From positions 1-5,237 of the forward strand of contig JAQUEG010000057.1 in assembly GCA_028685275.1 (NCBI GenBank): 5,237 nt of DNA. Reading direction: 5' to 3'. Positions within the stretch are counted from its first letter, which is position 1. Each line of letters begins with the position of its first letter. The notes below the pieces were generated by a model that saw only the letters and a list, made by a program, of their open reading frames with translations, ran no database searches and was not told the origin of the DNA. This DNA is from Bacilli bacterium. Lineage in GTDB: Bacteria > Bacillota_I > Bacilli_A > RF39 > UBA660. Positions 1-5,073 of this stretch are shown here, in pieces. Position numbers and translations under genes: made by a program.

Positions 1-195
1 ATCTCTTTCTACCACAATCGAAGCATGTAATGTAACCATATCATTATCATCTTTTTCATTAAAAGTATATAAAATATATTCTTTACCATAATTAGGTAAT
101 TTAAAATTAGCCAAAACTTCTGCTTCTTTTTCTTGCCCGTTTTGATCCAATACTACAATTGTTTTCTTTTGTTCTGCACCCATATTTTGATCCAT
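1..195 (-). CDS. DUF1292 domain protein (YrzB-like), 3' end beyond window
   Basis: Reading the minus strand from ATG at 195-193 gives 65 in-frame codons that run off the left edge, so the C-terminus is missing. The start is supported by GAGGTGG at 207-201, 5 nt upstream; the other Met (codon 5) has no ribosome binding site. The protein is acidic and begins MDQNMGAEQKK. It contains IVVLDQNGQEKEAEVLANF followed by a GKEYILYTF motif and an HASIVVE strand. This is the usual layout of DUF1292 proteins: a short beta-rich domain with 'D.nG.e.e.evl..f...gkeYi.yt' and then 'v.aSrv'. The family's function is unknown. In many Bacillota it sits near ruvX (yrrK), but that neighbour cannot be seen here. 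The gene follows yutD in the same direction with a 56-nt gap and appears to have its own promoter. Confidence 0.85.
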   Translation of the reverse strand, partial: MDQNMGAEQKKTIVVLDQNGQEKEAEVLANFKLPNYGKEYILYTFNEKDDNDMVTLHASIVVERD

Positions 196-235
196 TTTTT
201 CCACCTCTTCTTCTTTCTATTTTTTCTCTTAATTT

Positions 236-265
236 ATTATAACATAATTTTTTACTTTTTGTACA
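236..265 (-). promoter_or_regulatory. Sigma-A-like promoter of the DUF1292 gene, extended -10
   Basis: On the minus strand a perfect TATAAT lies at 241-236, preceded by TGT at 244-242, which makes an extended -10 (TGnTATAAT). A weaker -35, TGTACA at 265-260, lies 18 nt upstream (4 of 6 consensus bases). The predicted transcription start is near 229, giving a leader of about 34 nt that carries the GAGGTGG site. The promoter overlaps the last codons of yutD, and no hairpin terminator is visible between the two genes, so read-through from yutD is also likely. Confidence 0.55.
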
Positions 266-539
266 CCCTTTTTAAAATAAAATATTTACAACCATATGCA
301 CAATATTCATTAAGATATTTTTCAAGGTATTTAATACTGTTATAATCTCGTGCTTTTTTGTTATTTTCAGTATAAAATCCCTTCAGTCGTAATTTACCAT
401 AAGCCCAGTCACCAACTATATAATCATAAACATCATAAAATTCTGTTATTTTATTATTAACTTCTTCTTGATTAAAACCCTCATTCTCATTTTTTTCTAA
501 CACATAATCCTTACCATTAATATTAACTATTTTTTCCAT
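252..539 (-). CDS. yutD: YutD family protein (DUF1027)
   Basis: This encodes a 95-residue soluble protein of the YutD family, which is widespread in Bacillota and has no firmly established function. Family hallmarks are visible: GDWAYGKLRLKGFY at residues 43-56 (family pattern GDWgYgqLRLKGFY) and EYCAYGCKYFILKR at 78-91, with the conserved Cys pair C80 and C84. The length is close to the roughly 100 residues usual for the family. The frame is open up to a Met at 566, but that start lies inside the upstream coding sequence and has no ribosome binding site. The Met at 539 has TAAGGAGT (556-549) 9 nt upstream, so it is chosen. The ribosome binding site is embedded in the last codons of the DUF4015 gene, whose stop is only 4 nt away, so the two are co-transcribed and probably translationally linked. 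Confidence 0.93.
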   Translation of the reverse strand: MEKIVNINGKDYVLEKNENEGFNQEEVNNKITEFYDVYDYIVGDWAYGKLRLKGFYTENNKKARDYNSIKYLEKYLNEYCAYGCKYFILKRVYKK

Positions 540-543
540 CTTT

Positions 544-2238
544 TTAATACTCCTTACTATATACATTTTGATAACTTTGGTAACGTTCTAATTTTGAATG
601 TGATAACCATGTCATATAACCTTTATTTAACCCTGCATCAAATAATCCTTTTATTTGTGCTTCAATTTGTTCTTCACCATAACTATATCCACCTGGATGT
701 TTATAGCTAGGAACATCCGCTGCTTGAATCCAAGTTCGCATAATAGCAGGGGTTGGTATTTCTGATTGCCTTTTAATCACATAATTTTCGCCCCAATATT
801 TTAATAATTCATAGGGAACAGTCCATACTGGTTCTTTAAAACCAAATTCATATTTATTAAAATGATCAGGATAAGGCATCCCACTAATTACATCAACAAC
901 ATTAGATATTGATGGCCAATATTGACCATAAGCAGTAACATAATTATAAGCTGTTTCTCCAAAAACATCAGCTGCTACATAAACATTTAATTGATGCAAT
1001 TCATCACCAGCATACATAAAAAATCTTTGAATTGCTTGGGCTTTGTCTTCATTATAATCATTTTTAAATGATAAATGTCCTTGTTCTTCATAACTAATAG
1101 TTCGATCCGGAAAACGAACATAATCAAATTGAATTTCATTAAAGCCCATTTCTTTTACTGCTTCTTTTGCTAGTTCAATATTAAATTCCCATACTTTACG
1201 TTGATAAGGACTAGGCCAATAAGTATCAGCATGTAAAAATGGTTCATTTGTTCTGTTATCAATAATAGCAACATCAGGATTATCCATTACATAATATTTA
1301 TCTTTAAAAACAGTTATTCGCCCAATAACATAAAAACCAGCTGTTTTTAATTTATTAATAACATTTTTATATGATTCAAAACTGTTATTAGCGTATTTAT
1401 AATTAGTTGGTGAATATTTTTCAAAAACTTTTGATTTATAACCAGGTGATTGATTATCTTTTATATCAACAACAAAAGCATTAATTTTAGTTGTTTTAGC
1501 AAATTCAATATAATTATCAACTTTTTCTAATATTGAACGACTACTATTTAAGTATAAAGCATAAACTTTATCTGGCATTATATTATCTTTAAAAGTAGGT
1601 TTAATAACTGGATAATAATCTAAATTACCAGCATGACCACCACCAAAACGATCACCCCGTTCATTATGAACGTTATAATATTTATCTGGTTCATAATGCT
1701 CTAAAGCTTCTTCTTTGGTTAAAACTGTATACTTGCCATATATATAACCAGTTTGATCATTATCTTTAATTTGATAGATATTAACACTACCATCTTCATT
1801 TATTTTATCATAATTAAGAACTGCTAGTTCTTTTCCTTTATCTGCTAACCCTTTGATACTACCTTTATTAATATCTTCATAAATAGTAGCAGGCGTTCTT
1901 ACATAAATTTTTTCTTCAGTAATAAGATCTTTTTTATCTTTAGTTAAATTAGTCATCTTTATATAATAAGTTTGATTATTATATTTAATTTGATGATATT
2001 TATCATTCTTATTAGTTATTGTTTTATTTATTACAATAACTTCGGTCCCTCTTTTAATAGATTCTTTTTCAATTAAATCTTCATTATATAAATTAATTAC
2101 TTTAGTATTGCCTTTAACATAACTAGTTGTATTATGATTTTGATTATTATTAATGAAATAATATAAAACTGCAATAACAATTAATATAATAATTATAATA
2201 ATATTTCTTTTTTTTATCTTTAACCTTTTTTTAGCCAT
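544..2238 (-). CDS. Membrane-anchored putative glycoside hydrolase, DUF4015 family, with N-terminal SH3-like repeats
   Basis: This is a 564-residue protein. Residues 1-11 are strongly basic, followed by one hydrophobic helix (about 12-30) that acts as an uncleaved anchor with the rest outside the cell. Residues about 40-98 and 105-174 look like two tandem bacterial SH3-like domains, which often bind cell wall. A linker rich in Gly, Asp and Tyr (190-212) leads to a TIM-barrel-like domain (about 221-555) of the DUF4015 putative glycosyl hydrolase family. Family signatures are VDIKDNQSPG (257-266), GRITVFKD (306-313), NEIQFDYVRFPD (367-378), AADVFG (422-427), SGMPYPDHF (452-460) and RTWIQAAD (501-508). 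Acidic residues in the DIKD, EIQFDYVRFPD and ADVFG strands are the likely active-site candidates (inference). The substrate is unknown; a wall or surface polysaccharide is likely. AGGTGAG at 2248-2242 precedes the ATG. It is upstream of yutD in one operon. Confidence 0.9.
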   Translation of the reverse strand: MAKKRLKIKKRNIIIIIILIVIAVLYYFINNNQNHNTTSYVKGNTKVINLYNEDLIEKESIKRGTEVIVINKTITNKNDKYHQIKYNNQTYYIKMTNLTKDKKDLITEEKIYVRTPATIYEDINKGSIKGLADKGKELAVLNYDKINEDGSVNIYQIKDNDQTGYIYGKYTVLTKEEALEHYEPDKYYNVHNERGDRFGGGHAGNLDYYPVIKPTFKDNIMPDKVYALYLNSSRSILEKVDNYIEFAKTTKINAFVVDIKDNQSPGYKSKVFEKYSPTNYKYANNSFESYKNVINKLKTAGFYVIGRITVFKDKYYVMDNPDVAIIDNRTNEPFLHADTYWPSPYQRKVWEFNIELAKEAVKEMGFNEIQFDYVRFPDRTISYEEQGHLSFKNDYNEDKAQAIQRFFMYAGDELHQLNVYVAADVFGETAYNYVTAYGQYWPSISNVVDVISGMPYPDHFNKYEFGFKEPVWTVPYELLKYWGENYVIKRQSEIPTPAIMRTWIQAADVPSYKHPGGYSYGEEQIEAQIKGLFDAGLNKGYMTWLSHSKLERYQSYQNVYSKEY

Positions 2239-2288
2239 TATCTCACCTATTCTTTGTTACCAATAATGAATATATGAGTTATATTATC

Positions 2289-2316
2289 ATTATACATTAT
2301 ATTTTATATTTTAACA
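2289..2316 (-). promoter_or_regulatory. Candidate promoter region of the DUF4015-yutD operon
   Basis: The minus strand here carries two TATAAT hexamers (2294-2289 and 2301-2296) and an extended -10-like TGTTAAAAT (2316-2308). None is paired with a convincing -35 at normal spacing, and the stretch is so AT-rich that such hexamers arise by chance. A promoter is expected in this gap because the upstream gene ends in a hairpin, but which element is used cannot be decided from the sequence. Confidence 0.3.
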
Positions 2317-2356
2317 GTAAAAATAAAAATATTTTGTCATTTTTTGTTTTAAGAGC

Positions 2357-2392
2357 AACAAAAAAACAAAGTAATTACTTTATTTTTTTGTT
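2357..2392 (-). terminator. A/T-rich hairpin terminator after the thioredoxin-fold gene
   Basis: On the minus strand the transcript can fold an inner stem AAAGT/ACTTT around an AATT loop. After one mismatch this is extended by AACAAAAAAA pairing with TTTTTTTGTT. The descending arm supplies the U-tract directly after the inner stem. It lies 28 nt downstream of the stop codon at 2420. The stem has few G-C pairs, so it is weak as a classic intrinsic terminator, but its position is right. Confidence 0.5.
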
Positions 2393-2419
2393 ATCCTATG
2401 ATTATCAACAATATAATTG

Positions 2420-2923
2420 TTATTTTAAAGTTTCTTTAATTTCTTCTAAACCTTCTTTATAAAGAACATTTTTTCCTTGTTTTATTTTTATAAGAGTAGG
2501 TCCATTAATTTTTAAATCAGCACTTCTGTTTACTTTTTTATTACTATTATCTGCTACATATGATGCATTAAAACCACGTTTCAAATCAACAACATAAATT
2601 GGAATTGCTTCTGTTTTTTCTAAATAAGTTTCCCTTAAATATGAATAAACACTAGCATTAGGATCTTCACGATCAAAAAATAAAACATAATATTCACTAG
2701 GTGGCATCTTAAAAGTTTTACCTGCTAAAATTTCATCATATTGAATTTCTACAATTGGATTATTTTCTATTTCCTTTTTTTGATCAGTTACATAAATAGT
2801 TATAATATAAAAAACTAAAAAAATAACAATTACAATTCCTAATAATTTAAACATATTATCATGTTGTTCAATTGCTTCAATTTCATCTGATTTTGGTTTC
2901 TTTTTTAACTTCTTTTTTGCCAT
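2420..2923 (-). CDS. Membrane-anchored thioredoxin-fold protein without catalytic cysteines
   Basis: This is a 167-residue protein with a Lys-rich N-terminus (1-11) and one transmembrane helix at about 25-45, so the C-terminal domain probably lies outside the membrane. The domain (about 58-167) follows a thioredoxin pattern. A beta strand YYVLFFDRE (78-86) stands where the CxxC motif normally follows. After a helix comes IPIYVVDLKR (107-116), then INGPTLIKIKQGK (139-151), which matches the cis-Pro 'PT.i.fk.G' element, and a C-terminal helix. There is not a single cysteine in the protein, so it cannot act as a disulfide oxidoreductase. A scaffold, chaperone or binding role is inferred; no named family is recognised. 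The start at 2923 is preceded by GGGTGAT (2935-2929). It is transcribed alone between two hairpins. Confidence 0.72.
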   Translation of the reverse strand: MAKKKLKKKPKSDEIEAIEQHDNMFKLLGIVIVIFLVFYIITIYVTDQKKEIENNPIVEIQYDEILAGKTFKMPPSEYYVLFFDREDPNASVYSYLRETYLEKTEAIPIYVVDLKRGFNASYVADNSNKKVNRSADLKINGPTLIKIKQGKNVLYKEGLEEIKETLK

Positions 2924-2941
2924 TTTATATCACCCAAATAT

Positions 2942-2970
2942 ATTTTAGCATATCATTTTTATAAATGCAA
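2942..2970 (-). promoter_or_regulatory. Sigma-A-like promoter of the thioredoxin-fold gene
   Basis: On the minus strand TTGCAT (2970-2965) and TAAAAT (2947-2942) are separated by exactly 17 nt. TGC directly before the -10 makes an extended -10 (TGnTAAAAT). It lies just downstream of the terminator of the preceding lipoprotein gene. The predicted start near 2935 leaves a leader of only about 12 nt, with the GGGTGAT ribosome binding site at its very 5' end. Confidence 0.5.
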
Positions 2971-2978
2971 AAAGATAT

Positions 2979-3002
2979 AAAAAAATCACCCCGAAGGATG
3001 AT
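2979..3002 (-). terminator. Intrinsic terminator of the YdcC-like lipoprotein gene
   Basis: On the minus strand ATCATCC-TTCG-GGGTGAT forms a 7-bp stem (3002-2985, one G-U pair) closed by a UUCG tetraloop and followed by six T (2984-2979). It starts 4 nt after the lipoprotein stop codon. This is a clear rho-independent terminator separating this gene from the thioredoxin-fold gene. Confidence 0.9.
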
Positions 3003-3006
3003 ATTT

Positions 3007-4005
3007 TTATTTAAATACTGGTAAAGAATTAATCGATCTAGCGACCTCGTATAATTCAGGTTTTGTTAAAGTGTCTGATGCTATATAGTATTCCATATAA
3101 TTACTAATCCATGATACTGAATTATCATTAATATAACCAATTGTATCAATAATTAATGCTGGATCTCCATATGTTGGTACTGTTATCCACTCTGCTTCTT
3201 TCGATATTGTTTCTTCTACTAACACAAATGGTTTCTCACCTTCAAACGTTAAGATTACGCGTTCCCCTTCTGTTTTATCAACAAAATCTTGTGCCGTTAA
3301 ATTAGTATTATCAGGAATATACATTGGATAAACAATATTATCAATTTCTGATACTGGTTTTACTTTATCTTCTACTATAGCGGTTGTCATATTTTCACTT
3401 AAAGCGAAGTAATTGCTTTTAAATGTTGCTTTCATATCCATTTTATCAATTATCATTTTTATTTCAATATTATTTTGATCATCTAAAACATGTATTTCTT
3501 TAAAATTTAAGTCTTTATCAATATACATAATTTGCTTAGTTAATCTTCGATTATTAGGATAATTTACCTTAGTAGTAAAAACATAGTAATTTTCAGTTTC
3601 CTCAAATATTTTTTGATTATCATTTTTTAAATCTTTTAATAAAGCTTGTAATAAGTAAACTTGGGAATTATTATATGGCCATTCACTTTGAAATTTAAAA
3701 CTTTTATTTAATGATGGTGTTAAAACATATACTCCTTCTTCATTTTTTATAATTATTTGTTCATGTTCATTAGCCTTATTTCTTAAACTAACACGAAAGA
3801 GTTCTGGTTCTTGATAAGATACTTTTACATCATATTTATATATATCTTCATTATTTATTATTTCCATTTTTCCTTCAATATAATAACCTTTACTATTCTC
3901 AATTTTTTTAGTTAAATCTTTAACAATATCTTTATCATCATATTTACCACAACCTGTTAATAATAATAACGTTATAATTAATCCCCAAAATATTAATTTT
4001 TTCAT
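3007..4005 (-). CDS. ydcC: YdcC-like lipoprotein with LolA-like fold and DUF4367-type C-terminus
   Basis: This is a 332-residue lipoprotein. Residues 1-18 form a lipoprotein signal with lipobox L16-T-G-C19, so the mature protein is probably anchored to the outer face of the membrane by C19. The next about 200 residues are beta-rich and resemble the LolA/LppX fold. They include the motif VLTPSLNKSFKFQSEWP (94-110), followed by NNSQVYLL, which closely matches my recollection of Bacillus subtilis YdcC. The C-terminal part (about 225-332) has the DUF4367 look: YPMYIPDN, VILTFEGEKPFVLVEE and SDTLTKPELYEVARSI. The length is almost that of YdcC (about 340). YdcC is linked to sporulation; its biochemical role is not known. 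The start is fixed by the lipoprotein signal and by GGGGTGA (4016-4010) 4 nt before the ATG. The usual YdcC neighbours in Bacillus (acpS, alr) are not seen here. Confidence 0.88.
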   Translation of the reverse strand: MKKLIFWGLIITLLLLTGCGKYDDKDIVKDLTKKIENSKGYYIEGKMEIINNEDIYKYDVKVSYQEPELFRVSLRNKANEHEQIIIKNEEGVYVLTPSLNKSFKFQSEWPYNNSQVYLLQALLKDLKNDNQKIFEETENYYVFTTKVNYPNNRRLTKQIMYIDKDLNFKEIHVLDDQNNIEIKMIIDKMDMKATFKSNYFALSENMTTAIVEDKVKPVSEIDNIVYPMYIPDNTNLTAQDFVDKTEGERVILTFEGEKPFVLVEETISKEAEWITVPTYGDPALIIDTIGYINDNSVSWISNYMEYYIASDTLTKPELYEVARSINSLPVFK

Positions 4006-4036
4006 CCTTTCACCCCATAACTTTATATTTCATTTA

Positions 4037-4064
4037 ATTATATGGAATGAAAACTTAATTATTC
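4037..4064 (-). promoter_or_regulatory. ydcC: Sigma-E-like (mother-cell) promoter candidate upstream of ydcC
   Basis: On the minus strand CATATAAT (4044-4037) matches the sigma-E -10 consensus CATACAAT at 7 of 8 bases. It is preceded, 13 nt upstream, by GAATAAT (4064-4058), which resembles the sigma-E -35 (K/G-M-ATATT). The predicted start near 4030 gives a leader of about 25 nt with the GGGGTGA site. The same -10 also contains TATAAT, but a sigma-A -35 at 16-18 nt is absent. The call rests on motif resemblance plus the sporulation association of YdcC. Confidence 0.45.
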
Positions 4065-4071
4065 ATGAATA
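4060..4071. repeat. 12-bp perfect palindrome in the divergent ydcC/DUF378 intergenic region
   Basis: TATTCATGAATA is a perfect palindrome centred at 4065/4066, between the divergent gene starts. It overlaps the proposed -35 of the ydcC promoter and lies about 55 bp before the DUF378 start. It could be an operator, but in such AT-rich DNA a 12-bp palindrome may be chance. Confidence 0.35.
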
Positions 4072-4125
4072 TTTTTATTTTTTTTGCTTATTATAAATAA
4101 TAGAATATATTTGAAGGAGGAGAAC

Positions 4126-4329
4126 ATGAAAACATTACAAAGCATTTCATTAGTTCTAACAATTATTGGTGCTATTAACTGGGGATTAGTTGGTTTATTT
4201 GATTTTAACCTAGTTACCACTTTATTTGGTAATGATACAACTGGGACTCGTTTAGTATATGCACTTGTAGGATTAGCTGGAATAATCAATATTGGCTTAT
4301 TATTTGATATATTTGATCGCGAAGACTAA
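4126..4329 (+). CDS. DUF378 small membrane protein (YuzA-like)
   Basis: This is a 67-residue integral membrane protein with two hydrophobic helices (about 4-25 and 42-63) and a short acidic tail DIFDRED. The sequence IGAINWGLVGLFDFNLV (14-30) and RLVYALVGLAGIINI (42-56) are the signature of DUF378 proteins, which are normally 60-80 residues. The family's function is unknown. The start at 4126 is chosen because AAGGAGG (4114-4120) lies 5 nt upstream. The frame stays open to a TTG at 4084, but that extension (MLIINNRIYLKEEN) would include the ribosome binding site and is not family-like. It is divergent from ydcC and convergent with the carboxypeptidase remnant. I see AT-rich stretches such as TATAAA at 4092-4097 but no convincing promoter. 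Confidence 0.93.
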   Translation: MKTLQSISLVLTIIGAINWGLVGLFDFNLVTTLFGNDTTGTRLVYALVGLAGIINIGLLFDIFDRED

Positions 4330-4384
4330 AATAAATATAATAATTTTTTCCCTCACTAAAAAGTGAAAATTCGGATTTAAAAAA

Positions 4385-4404
4385 CTGTCACATTGACAGC
4401 TTTT
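4385..4404. terminator. Bidirectional terminator shared by DUF378 gene and D,D-carboxypeptidase remnant
   Basis: CTGTCA-CAT-TGACAG (4385-4399) is a perfect 6-bp stem with a 3-nt loop. On the plus strand it is followed by CTTTTTATTTGTTTT, on the minus strand by six T, so it can end transcription from both sides. It lies 56 nt after the DUF378 stop. The last codons and the TGA stop of the minus-strand carboxypeptidase frame are themselves inside the stem. Confidence 0.75.
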
Positions 4405-4951
4405 TATTTGTTTTAATATTCATATCGCCTCTTATTATATCAGTTAAATAACGAATATATAGTTCAATAATATTGGCTTTGGCAACATCTTTTTCAACCG
4501 TAACTTCTACTTTGTTTATTTCTTTATTATTTTCTAATACTTTTATTTCCCCAATTGCTTCTCCCTTTGTTAAAGGTGCATTATAATTATTGATTTGCAC
4601 TTCATAAGTAACATTCTTACGTTGTTCACCTTTTTTATAAAGTAAATTTAAATCATTAAGGGGAACAATATTAACATATTTTAATTTACCTTTAATTACT
4701 TCAATTTTACCAATTACACGATTATTAGATAGTAATTTTTCAGTTTCATAAACATTAAAACCATAATCTAACATTTTACTTATTTCCTGATTACGAATAG
4801 TATCATCTTCTACACCAAAGACAACAGCAATTAAACGCATATTATTGCGCTTAGCAGTAGCAGTTAGACAATATCCTGCTTCATCAGTAAAACCTGTTTT
4901 AATCCCATCAACGCCTTCATAGAAACGTACTAGTTTAGTCGTATTTATATA
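4388..4951 (-). pseudogene. D-alanyl-D-alanine carboxypeptidase (DacF-like PBP5 family), C-terminal half only, 5' end lost at a junction
   Basis: The minus-strand frame is open for 187 codons from a TAA at 4954-4952 down to the TGA at 4390-4388. Recognisable family sequence begins at NTTKLVRFYEGVDG (4945-4904). The KTG active-site motif follows (4900-4892, KTGFTDEAGYCLTATAKRNN) and then MRLIAVVFG. From about base 4770 down to 4420 comes a beta-rich PBP5 C-terminal domain and a terminal amphipathic helix. Intact enzymes are about 380-400 residues; the N-terminal half with the signal peptide, SxxK nucleophile and SxN motif is absent. No start codon with a ribosome binding site exists; the Met at 4840 lies after KTG and has none. 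The family trims D-Ala from peptidoglycan stem peptides; the DacF type acts in sporulation. As it stands the gene cannot give an active enzyme. The rest of the reading frame looks undamaged, so the break may be recent, reversible or artificial. Confidence 0.85.
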
Positions 4952-4969
4952 TTACTATAATAATTATTA

Positions 4970-5023
4970 TTTACATATTTATTTTACATACTTTACAAAG
5001 AAAATTGTAAAAATAATTGTAAA
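4970..5023. repeat. Inverted and direct repeats of TTTACA(A)/TTGTAAA next to the carboxypeptidase break
   Basis: A perfect 7-bp inverted repeat TTTACAA-AGAAAA-TTGTAAA lies at 4992-5011. TTTACA also occurs at 4970-4975 and 4983-4988, and TTGTAAA again at 5017-5023, so ATTGTAAAA is repeated directly with 12-bp spacing. The last copy overlaps the -35 of the promoter for the plus-strand gene. The arrangement could be a regulator binding array or a recombinase core site. Confidence 0.55.
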
Positions 5024-5045
5024 ACAAATTAATCCAAATTATAAT
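5017..5045 (+). promoter_or_regulatory. Sigma-A promoter of the secreted-protein gene
   Basis: TTGTAA (5017-5022, 4 of 6 consensus bases) and a perfect TATAAT (5040-5045) are separated by exactly 17 nt. The predicted start near 5052 gives a leader of about 22 nt that holds the GGGGTGA site. The -35 is built from the second TTGTAAA repeat, so a factor binding the repeats would directly control this promoter. Confidence 0.65.
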
Positions 5046-5073
5046 TAATTTAGAAGGGGAAAGGGGTGAAAGT

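Noticed and set aside
133..345. Plus-strand open frame of 70 codons, rich in Phe/Leu/Ile/Tyr
   Set aside because: It overlaps the DUF1292 and yutD genes on the other strand, has no ribosome binding site, and its composition is what T-rich antisense of A-rich genes gives.
540..566. Longer yutD start (MYIVRSIKK extension)
   Set aside because: It overlaps the upstream gene, lacks a ribosome binding site, and the extension would contain the site that clearly serves the Met at 539.
2274..2462. Plus-strand open frame of 62 codons
   Set aside because: It lies in an AT-rich intergenic region and the antisense of the thioredoxin-fold gene end, runs through the terminator hairpin, and has no ribosome binding site or family resemblance.
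4059..4289. Minus-strand open frame of 76 codons
   Set aside because: It is antisense to the clear DUF378 gene and has no recognisable protein features.
4353..4366. TCACT-AAAA-AGTGA hairpin after the DUF378 gene
   Set aside because: The stem is 5 bp and no T-tract follows on either strand, so it is not a convincing terminator; the hairpin at 4385 is better.
4388..4840. Independent 150-residue gene starting at the Met at 4840
   Set aside because: The upstream codons continue the carboxypeptidase with its KTG motif in the same frame, and no ribosome binding site precedes this Met. It is an internal Met of a truncated gene.
4957..4970. ATAATAATTATTAT perfect palindrome near the break
   Set aside because: It is made only of A and T in low-complexity DNA, so it carries little information as a recombination or operator site.
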